Shown: piece by piece, positions 1-5,900 of the stretch
Layout of the letters: the number at the start of each line of letters is the position of its first letter
Numbering within the stretch: position 1 is the stretch's first letter
Program-made: the position numbers and the translations under genes
Source: CAVOBC01 sp963693635
GTDB taxonomy: Bacteria; Pseudomonadota; Gammaproteobacteria; Pseudomonadales; Azotimanducaceae
NCBI GenBank assembly: GCA_963693635.1
Contig: CAVOBC010000216.1
Coordinates: 1 to 8,112 of the forward strand
DNA length: 8,112 bases
Direction: 5' to 3'
The notes under the pieces: model-generated
Database searches by the model: none
What the model was told of the DNA's origin: nothing
The model's input: only the letters and a program-made list of their open reading frames with translations

Positions 1-504
1 AATCCGCCCGACGACATCAATGTCATCATCGAGGTCCCGGTTGGTGGCGAGCCAATCAAATACGAACTGGACAAGGCATCCAATGCGCTCTTTGTGGACC
101 GTTATCTGTACACGCCCATGCGCTATCCGGGCAATTATGGCTTCGTGCCACACACGTTGTCTGACGATGGCGACCCGAACGACGTACTCGGCGCAAACAC
201 CCGGCCGCTGATCCCCGGCGCCGTGGTTAATTGCCGACCGGTCGGCGTGCTCATCATGAAAGATGAAGCCGGACAGAACGAAAAAGTGGTGGCGGTACCG
301 GTTAGCCGACTCACGCACCGGTACGAGAATGTCCTGAACTACGCAGATCTGCCCGGCCTCGCCGTCGAACAAATCCAGCACTTCTTTGAGCACTACAAAG
401 ATCTCGAGCCAGGCAAGTGGGTGAAGCTGGACCCGTGGGGTGATCAGAATGAGGCGAAGGCACTCATCCATGAGGGCGTTGAACGTGCACTCGAGCCGGC
501 CTGA
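1..504 (+). CDS. ppa: Inorganic pyrophosphatase, family I (5' end outside window)
   Basis: Soluble cytoplasmic enzyme that hydrolyses pyrophosphate to two phosphates, pulling biosynthetic reactions such as acyl-CoA and aminoacyl-tRNA formation forward. Frame 1 is open from the first base to TGA at 502-504, giving 167 residues. Aligned by eye to E. coli PPase, only about 9-10 N-terminal residues are missing; the in-frame GTG at 94 is internal, not the start. Visible active-site equivalents (E. coli numbering) are Glu20 in IIEVP, Lys29 in PIKYE, Arg43 in FVDR, Tyr55 in NYGF, Asp65/67/70 in DDGDPNDVLG, Asp97 in MKDEAG, Lys104, and Tyr141-Lys142 in FFEHYKDLE. The position of Asp102 reads Asn (codon 277-279), which is unusual for the family. 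Length and the conserved C-terminal FFEHYKDLEPGKWVK block argue against a pseudogene. Identification is very secure; full activity is not assured because of the Asn. Confidence 0.96.
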   Translation, partial: NPPDDINVIIEVPVGGEPIKYELDKASNALFVDRYLYTPMRYPGNYGFVPHTLSDDGDPNDVLGANTRPLIPGAVVNCRPVGVLIMKDEAGQNEKVVAVPVSRLTHRYENVLNYADLPGLAVEQIQHFFEHYKDLEPGKWVKLDPWGDQNEAKALIHEGVERALEPA

Positions 505-524
505 ATCAAGGCGCAGGATAAGCA

Positions 525-552
525 CGCCTCCTGACCACACCCAGCGGAGGCG
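525..552 (+). terminator. Weak stem-loop after ppa
   Basis: Seven-base arms CGCCTCC (525-531) and GGAGGCG (546-552) enclose a 14-nt loop, 20 nt after the ppa stop. No T-tract follows, so it is at best an mRNA 3'-end stabiliser or a weak terminator. It may also be chance in GC-rich DNA. Confidence 0.25.
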
Positions 553-568
553 GCGCGCCGAGGTTCAT

Positions 569-577
569 TGCTAGAAT
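569..577 (+). promoter_or_regulatory. Possible extended -10 promoter element
   Basis: TGCTAGAAT fits the TG-n-TATAAT extended -10 pattern with one mismatch in the hexamer. Transcription would begin at about 584-585, which is the ATG of the small membrane protein, implying a leaderless or nearly leaderless mRNA. No good -35 box is seen about 17 bp upstream, where the DNA is GC-rich. The hexamer also overlaps an alternative in-frame ATG at 576. Confidence 0.3.
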
Positions 578-584
578 GCCAGCC

Positions 585-749
585 ATGAAACTGCTGCGCC
601 TGCTTCTGCTGAACGAAACGATGATCGTCACCTACATCATCGTCAGCTACTGTCTCGCCATGTGCGCGGTCGTCATCGTTGCGTCTTACTATATCTACAA
701 CGAGCGCTACGGCATTTCCTTTGCAGACTTCCTGCGGATGAACTTCTAG
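585..749 (+). CDS. Small single-span membrane protein, unknown function
   Basis: I do not recognise the family. The 54-residue product starts MKLLRLLLLNE, has a hydrophobic stretch at about residues 12-38 (rich in I, V, A, Y and C) that should form one transmembrane helix, and ends with a short charged/aromatic tail (NERYGISFADFLRMNF). By the positive-inside rule Lys2 and Arg5 suggest a cytoplasmic N-terminus. Coding evidence is good for such a short frame: 43 of the 53 codons after the start end in G or C, as in the neighbouring genes. An in-frame ATG at 576 would add three residues (MPA). Neither start has a convincing Shine-Dalgarno sequence; 585 is preferred because an extended -10-like element ends 8 nt before it. 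It lies 80 bp after ppa and 158 bp before the crotonase gene, so it is probably its own transcription unit. It could be a small accessory subunit of a membrane complex, but nothing here shows that. Confidence 0.62.
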   Translation: MKLLRLLLLNETMIVTYIIVSYCLAMCAVVIVASYYIYNERYGISFADFLRMNF

Positions 750-894
750 CGCGGGAAACCACGCCCACAGCTCACAAACCACCTGCGCCCGTGCCAGCTA
801 GACATTCCTCAGCTACTCGAACAGTATAGGCTCCCGTTCATTTAGAAGATGAACAACAGAACTGAGTCGTCAGACCTGTCATATCCACACGGCT

Positions 895-900
895 AAGGAG
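895..900 (+). promoter_or_regulatory. Strong ribosome binding site that sets the GTG start at 908
   Basis: AAGGAG lies 7 nt before GTG 908. It is a near-consensus Shine-Dalgarno sequence, the best one in the window, and it decides the start of the crotonase-family gene. Confidence 0.8.
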
Positions 901-907
901 TGCACCC

Positions 908-1852
908 GTGACCTACAACAACATCACCTACGAAACAGACGACCGGGTTGCGATCATCACCCTGAACCGCCCCGAGAAGCTGAACCCGCTGTCCCACGCA
1001 TTGCGCGGCGAAGTCTACGACGCGATGAAGGAAGCAGAGCACGACAAGGCGATCGGACCGATCATCCTCAAGGCGAACGGGCGCGCCTTCTCGGCCGGCT
1101 ATGACCTCGCGCCGCAGCCCGAAGAAAGCGAGTACGTAAGCCCGCGTTCCGGCATGCCTGACACGGGCAGCACCCATCCCCAGCACTATGACTGGTCGCG
1201 CCACGCGCTGATGGGTCACTGGATGATCTGGGAACTCGCCAAGCCCGTTGTCTGCCAGATACAGGGTTACTGCCTTGCAGGCGGCACCGAACTTTCCAGC
1301 ATGTGCGACATGCGTATCGTAGCCAAGGACGCCCGCGTAGGCTACCCGCCCGTACGTGCGATGGGCACCATGGACATGATGTGGGCGCCCTGGTTCCTGC
1401 CAACCGCGAAAGCACACGAGTTCGCCTATACCGGCGACTGGTTCTCAGGCGAGGAAATGGCAACGTATGGCTGGGCGAACTACGCCGTCGAGGCAGACGA
1501 ACTCGATGAGTTCACCATGAACTTCGCGCGACGCCTGGGCCACATCGACAATGACCAACTCAACTACAACAAGCGCGCGGTCAAACGTCAGTACGAGATC
1601 ATGGGTATACGAACGGGACTCATGGTCGGCACCGATGTCGAAGCGATGTCGAAGCACCGCCCCGCGGCGCCCGAGTTTGGCAAGCGCGTCCGCGAAGAGG
1701 GACTGAAAGCTGCACTTGAATGGCGCGACGGACCGTTCCGCGACTTCCGCGGTGCACGCGAAAGCGCACCCAAGGAACGTGCACTTGCGGGCGAGACGCC
1801 CATCGACAGCAAGGGTCCGGGCAAGGACGGCTACGGCGTCACCGACGACTAG
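908..1852 (+). CDS. Enoyl-CoA hydratase/isomerase (crotonase) family protein
   Basis: Crotonase-fold protein of 314 residues, GTG start chosen for the AAGGAG at 895-900. Such enzymes bind an acyl-CoA thioester and stabilise an enolate in an oxyanion hole; reactions include hydration, isomerisation, hydrolysis and C-C cleavage. The fold signatures are clear: TLNRPEKLNPLS (18-29), the first oxyanion segment NGRAFSAGYDL (57-67), and the second, GYCLAGGTELSSMCDMRIV (120-138). Glu128 corresponds to catalytic Glu144 of rat mitochondrial enoyl-CoA hydratase. The second catalytic Glu (rat Glu164) aligns with Pro148 in VGYPPVR, so ordinary syn-hydration of 2-enoyl-CoA is doubtful. The protein is about 50 residues longer than a typical hydratase: it has an extra segment near 70-100 and a charged, glycine- and proline-rich tail from about 275. 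No signal peptide or membrane span is seen, so it should be cytosolic. It appears to be monocistronic. Family assignment is firm; substrate and reaction are unknown. Confidence 0.9.
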   Translation: MTYNNITYETDDRVAIITLNRPEKLNPLSHALRGEVYDAMKEAEHDKAIGPIILKANGRAFSAGYDLAPQPEESEYVSPRSGMPDTGSTHPQHYDWSRHALMGHWMIWELAKPVVCQIQGYCLAGGTELSSMCDMRIVAKDARVGYPPVRAMGTMDMMWAPWFLPTAKAHEFAYTGDWFSGEEMATYGWANYAVEADELDEFTMNFARRLGHIDNDQLNYNKRAVKRQYEIMGIRTGLMVGTDVEAMSKHRPAAPEFGKRVREEGLKAALEWRDGPFRDFRGARESAPKERALAGETPIDSKGPGKDGYGVTDD

Positions 1853-1929
1853 CAGCCGGGGGAAGACCGACTCCCGCAAATGTCGCGCAGGCTTTGGCGG
1901 GGGCACGAATCGATCGATGACGATGTGGG

Positions 1930-1950
1930 AGGGGCCCGATTCGGGTCCCT
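1930..1950 (+). terminator. GC-rich hairpin downstream of the crotonase gene
   Basis: AGGGGCCCG and CGGGTCCCT form a 9-bp stem (one G-T wobble) around the loop ATT, 78 nt after the stop at 1852. The stem is strong enough to terminate or to protect a 3' end, but only a C/T-mixed sequence follows rather than a T-tract, so intrinsic termination is uncertain. Confidence 0.4.
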
Positions 1951-1974
1951 GCTCCTGTGCCACTTTCCTGTTCA

Positions 1975-1997
1975 ATTCGGTTCGATCTGGACCGAAT
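1975..1997 (+). repeat. 7-bp dyad overlapping the first 13-bp repeat
   Basis: ATTCGGT (1975-1981) and ACCGAAT (1991-1997) are perfect inverted copies around a 9-nt spacer. The dyad contains most of the first copy of the TTCGATCTGGACC direct repeat. It could be an operator-like site or a small hairpin. Confidence 0.35.
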
Positions 1998-2041
1998 ACC
2001 CACGCTGAACCTTAGGTTTTCAGTACTTGATCCTTTCAGGA
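1981..2041 (+). repeat. Degenerate repeat unit, copy 1
   Basis: This unit opens with TTCGATCTGGACC (1981-1993). The block TTAGGTTTTCA (2012-2022) follows, then CTT and a CAGGACT segment. The same order of blocks recurs in copy 2 starting at 2064, so the two look like an old duplication that has diverged by substitutions and indels. Only the 13-bp and TTAGGTTT blocks are exact or nearly so. Confidence 0.45.
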
Positions 2042-2063
2042 CTGTTTGATTCGAATTATCCAT

Positions 2064-2145
2064 TTCGATCTGGACCAATAGCCTCCGAGTCTGACAGGGG
2101 CCGAGCCATTAGGTTTCAAGCTTCTGTTCTCACCTCTCAGACTTG
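2064..2145 (+). repeat. Degenerate repeat unit, copy 2
   Basis: The exact 13-bp match TTCGATCTGGACC (2064-2076) is followed by TTAGGTTTCA (2109-2118), CTT and a CAGACT segment, in the same order as copy 1 but with about 14 bp more between the first two blocks. A shorter piece of the motif, ATCTGGAC, appears again at 2222-2229 immediately before the GIY-YIG start codon. Confidence 0.45.
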
Positions 2146-2183
2146 GCAACCCTGGTCTTAGTGGCTACCAGACTCAGTAATCT

Positions 2184-2206
2184 GATCACTCAAAACGATC
2201 ACTCAA
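2184..2206 (+). repeat. 10-bp tandem repeat upstream of the GIY-YIG gene
   Basis: GATCACTCAA occurs at 2184-2193 and 2197-2206, a 13-bp period, and CTGATC occurs at 2182-2187 and 2211-2216. The block sits 25-47 bp before the ATG at 2231, where it could overlap a promoter or bind a regulator. No known operator was recognised. Confidence 0.45.
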
Positions 2207-2217
2207 GCATCTGATCG

Positions 2218-2223
2218 TACTAT
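2218..2223 (+). promoter_or_regulatory. Possible -10 box of the GIY-YIG gene
   Basis: TACTAT matches four of six bases of TATAAT and ends 8 nt before ATG 2231, which would place transcription start at or next to the start codon. No matching -35 box is seen. This is offered because the gene has no Shine-Dalgarno sequence. Confidence 0.25.
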
Positions 2224-2230
2224 CTGGACA

Positions 2231-2797
2231 ATGTCCGAATATCCTTCTCGACAGACACCAATGCATACCCAAGACAGTGTCCGGCCGGTCAATGAGATCT
2301 TCGAGATATTCGGTTCTGGGCGAATCGACTTGCCTGAGCGACCCGGTGTATACGCATTTTGGTGGGTTTCAAGTAAAGACCTGCTCATGCAAGCGAACAC
2401 ATACATCGTATTAAAAGGTCCAGGCGGGTCCCCAGTTGACGTTGAGTATCAAGACTGGTGGCCGGATGATTTAGTTTACCCCTGCCTATACGTCGGCAAG
2501 TCTACGAATATGAAAAACAGATTCTCGCAACATATTAAGCGAGGTACGACCGGTCGCCTTCACGGTTGGAATCCCGACAACACCAAAGCCAAACCCGCCA
2601 CCACATCTTGCCAGCTACGATTCGGGATCGAGCATGTCTTCCCACACGAGAACGACCCGCTCAACCTAATAGTCTCGTCTGTAGGTTTCTCGTATAGAAC
2701 AGAGTTTCCAGACAATCCGATTGCCGAGAGGTTCTTCGAGGAAGATAGGCTGATTGGGGCCTTTCGGCCTAGGTTCAATATTGATTCAGAGCGCTGA
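2231..2797 (+). CDS. Stand-alone GIY-YIG nuclease domain protein
   Basis: 188-residue protein with a GIY-YIG endonuclease core. The GIY strand is PGVYAF (38-43) with Tyr41; the YIG strand is CLYVGKSTNMKNRFSQH (85-101) with Tyr87, Lys90, Arg97 and His101. Near the C-terminus EDRLIGAFRPRFN (171-183) supplies the metal-binding Glu171 and Asn183. The spacings Tyr87-Arg97 (10), Arg97-His101 (4) and Glu171-Asn183 (12) equal those of the UvrC nuclease domain, so the site looks intact. Two insertions stand out: about 35 residues between GIY and YIG, and extra sequence between Arg97 and Glu171. There is no partner domain, no methyltransferase and no uvr gene nearby. GC is about 50% (2281-2520), well below the neighbours, suggesting transfer. 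ATG 2231 has no ribosome binding site; ATG 2261 is an in-frame alternative that keeps the whole domain. Candidate roles are a restriction-like, homing or repair nuclease; the sequence alone does not decide. Confidence 0.85.
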   Translation: MSEYPSRQTPMHTQDSVRPVNEIFEIFGSGRIDLPERPGVYAFWWVSSKDLLMQANTYIVLKGPGGSPVDVEYQDWWPDDLVYPCLYVGKSTNMKNRFSQHIKRGTTGRLHGWNPDNTKAKPATTSCQLRFGIEHVFPHENDPLNLIVSSVGFSYRTEFPDNPIAERFFEEDRLIGAFRPRFNIDSER

Positions 2798-2829
2798 CTT
2801 TACCGGATCTAAAACGCTAATTTGAGTCG

Positions 2830-2886
2830 TTCCGTTTTGTCTTCGGACAAAGCCGCTACGCCGGGTGGCGAACCAGAAAAACGGAA
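2830..2886. repeat. Nested inverted repeats between the GIY-YIG and carboxylase genes
   Basis: TTCCGTTTT (2830-2838) and AAAACGGAA (2878-2886) are perfect 9-bp inverted arms. Inside, GTTTTGTC (2834-2841) and GACAAAGC (2846-2853) form an 8-bp stem (one wobble) closed by a C(TTCG)G tetraloop, and CGCC/GGCG (2859-2870) form a small third stem. The outer and tetraloop stems share bases 2834-2838, so they cannot both form fully. The structure starts 33 nt after the GIY-YIG stop and lies 62 nt beyond the carboxylase stop, so it could serve as a shared 3'-end structure for convergent transcripts. It lacks a T-tract on either strand. It also lies at the right end of the low-GC islet. Confidence 0.45.
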
Positions 2887-2947
2887 AGGTCAATCGCGTC
2901 CCGCTTGATCACCGTTGGCGAGTCCCGTGCGTCCGCTACCTACTCTG

Positions 2948-5900
2948 CTACCAGGTATCGACCCAATCGTGTTTCTTCCCCGCCCGTGGCATCACGGGCG
3001 GCATGGAATCGAGCCCCATGACGAGCCAGCCCCGCGTCTCTGCCGGATCAATGACGTCGTCAACTTCAGAGACCGTCGCCGCGTTCAACGCACGTGACCA
3101 AGCGTACGCATCGGCGACCAGTTGATCGTAGCGCGCCTTGCGCTTCGCAAGATCGGTGATCGCCAGGAGTTCAGCGCGACGACCGAGCTTGACTGACCCC
3201 TCAAGTCCCATGCCCGCAAACTCGCCCGTCGGCCAGGAGATCGCAAAGAAGGTCTCGTCAAAACTGCCGGACGCCATCGCGAGCGCACCGAGTCCATAGG
3301 ACTTGCGCAGCACGACAACAAAGTACGGCACTGTGATATTGGCACCCGCCACGTACATCCGCCCGCAATGACGAATGAGCGCGGTCTTCTCGGCTTCAGG
3401 GCCCACCATGTTGCCCGGGGTGTCGACCAGCGAGAGGATGGGAATGTCAAACGCATCACACAACTGCATGAATCGTGCGGCCTTGTCGGCACCGTCGGAG
3501 TCAATCGCGCCACCGGTCGGCGAATTGGAATTGTTGGCGATAACCCCGATCGGTCGCCCTTCGATGCGCGTGAACGCCGTCACCATTGAAAGGCCGAATT
3601 TCGGTCGCAACTCCAGCATTGAATCCACGTCGCCCAGTGTCTCGATCACCTTGCGGATGTCGTAAACCGCCCGACGATTTTCCGGCACGATATGACGCAG
3701 TATCCGCTGATCGTGCACGGCCCAGTCACTGAAGCGGCCCTGGAAGAAGGAAAGGTAATGCTTTGCCGTTGCCGTCGCTTCGAATTCATCCTCAACCAAT
3801 ATGTCGATAACGCCATTCGGCTGTTGAATACTGACGGGGCCGACCTCGCTCGGTGCATACGCGCCGAGGCCGCCACCTTCAATGACCGCCGGCCCACCAA
3901 TGCCAAGACTCGAATCCCGCGTCGCAATGATTACGTCACACGCACCAAGCAGTACCACATTGCCCGCAAAGCAGTAGCCCGAGTTGACCCCAATCAGGGG
4001 CACAAGCCCGGACAACTTGCCAAGCTGCCGCCAGGTTCGCGTGCTAAGGCCGCCGATGGACCCCGCCTGGGGGCCGCCCCGACTGCGCGGACCGCCGTGG
4101 GTGCGACCGCCACCGCCTTCGGTATAGAGCACGACCGGCAGCCGGTACTTCTCAGCCACACCAAACATGCGGTCCTGTTTCTGGTGGTTCTTGCCGCCCT
4201 GCGTCCCCGCGAGCACTGTGTAGTCGTACGACATAGCGACGCAACGGGCGTTGTCCTTGCCCACCAGATCCCCGTTCACACGACCAACACCCATCACCAT
4301 GGCATCGGCGGCAGTCTTGATCACCCGCTCCTCAAGCTGCTCCGGAGTGTCGTCCCGATATCGCGTTGCCGTCGTAATGGGGCTGTATTCATAGAAGGAA
4401 CCCGGATCGACCAGATCGTGAATGTTCTCCCGTGCCGTGCGCTTTCCGGCGTCATGGCGCTTTGCCGTCGCCTCTTTGCGCGCCTCGTCGGTGGCCAGAT
4501 AGTGATAGTGCAGAATCTCCGCGATATCCCCGCGGATGCTGTCAAGATCGATCGTCTCGCCGGAGTCGTATTCACCCTCGACGTCGGAAGGCTCCAGAAA
4601 CATGATCGGCGTGTCCTCGAAAATCGTGTCGCCCATCTCAAGCGCGATCTCGCAGACAACCCCACCGACTTCGGCACGCACCACGTGCTCCATCTTCAAC
4701 GCCTCCAGCACCGCGACCGGTTGACCCGCAAGTACCGTGTCCCCGACCGAAACGGAGAAGTCGATGATCATGCCCTGCAGTGGCGCGACAACCGCGACGG
4801 TGCCATCCGGGCCCCCGGCAAAAGCAGGCGTCGCTTCCGCTACCGGTGCTGCCGCCGGGCCTTTCAGTGAAAGCACCGCAAGTGGATCGTCCGGGTCGAC
4901 GCGAGTACCGGCGCGCCCAACTTCCCGATCAGGTGCCTCGAAATAGCGTGCGCGTTCCGCATCGCTCGCAAGCAGCGGCCCGATGTGATCTTCGACATAA
5001 CGCGTGTAGATGTCACCAGAGACGAACGGCGCCGCGGCGAGCAACGACTGCAGAAAGCGGATGTTGCTGCGGGCACCCTCGATGCGGAACTCGGCGAGTG
5101 CACGCCGGGTTTTGCGTACCGCCGCTGGCAGGTCATCGCCATGGACGATCAGCTTGGCTAGCAGCGAGTCATACCGCGCACTCGTCGTGTAGCCCGTGTA
5201 ACCAAAGCCGTCGACCCGAATTCCCGGACCGGCGGGTGGATCATAGACGGTCAGCACGCCCCCACCCGGCCTCGAATTGCCGTCCGCCATCATCGTTTCG
5301 AGGTTAACCCGGGTCTGCACCGCGACACCGCGCGGGGCGGGCACTGACGCCTGTTCGAGCCCAAGGTCGGCAAGGGTCGCACCGGCTGCAATCTTTAGCT
5401 GCAGCGCAACCAGGTCCAGTCCGGTCACAACCTCCGTGACCGTGTGCTCAACCTGCAGACGGGCGTTTGCCTCCATGAAGACAAAGCGCTCGTCAGCACC
5501 CGGGCGCACATCGATGAGGAATTCGATCGTCCCGACGCCGCGATACTTCGCGGCACTACCGATCTTGACCGCGGCCGCCTGCATCGCGTGCCGAACGGCA
5601 TCCGAAAGCGCGAATGCGGGCGCAATCTCAACCAGCTTCTGGCGCTGTCTTTGCAGACTGCACTCCCGGTCCCACAAATGGCTGACGGCCCCGGATCCGT
5701 CGCCGACAATCTGGACCTCCACGTGCCTCGCGCGCGGCAACAATTCCTCGACGTAAAGGGCACTGGAACCAAAGGCCTGCTCGGCCTCGGATGAGGCGCG
5801 AGCAAACGCTTCCGCAAGGTCTGCGATCTGATCCACGGGCCGCATCCCCCGGCCGCCTCCACCCGCGATCGCTTTTAGCATCACTGCGCCATCGCCTCCG

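Larger units (their letters stand above)
1853..2230. other. Repeat-rich non-coding region, falling GC content
   Basis: 378 bp without a supportable gene. GC drops to about 47% over 1981-2220 (counted by eye), against 60% or more in the flanking genes. It contains a strong hairpin (1930-1950), a second dyad ATTCGGT/ACCGAAT (1975-1981 with 1991-1997), a pair of 13-bp direct repeats with further similarity downstream of each, and a 10-bp tandem repeat just before the GIY-YIG gene. Open frames here are short and show no family signature. Possible readings are the left part of a transferred islet, a degenerate mobile-element remnant, or a regulatory region for the nuclease gene. Confidence 0.6.

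Noticed and set aside
444..782. 112-residue - strand frame across the end of ppa and the small membrane gene
   Set aside because: The translation has no family signature and overlaps two better supported + strand genes; the + strand frame carries the codon bias.
820..830. TATAGG (825-830) as the promoter of the crotonase gene
   Set aside because: It resembles a -10 box, but no -35 sequence is found at the proper distance, so it is not listed as a feature.
2005..2115. TTAGG-containing motifs (2012, 2109) as integron attC/attI core sites for a gene cassette
   Set aside because: The invariant G of GTTRRRY is missing in both (CTTAGGT, ATTAGGT) and no matching RYYYAAC partner with an attC-type fold was found next to the nuclease gene.
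3692..4870. 392-residue open frame on the + strand opposite the carboxylase
   Set aside because: It is a shadow of a high-GC coding strand: Arg/His-rich translation, no recognisable domain, fully inside a confidently assigned gene.
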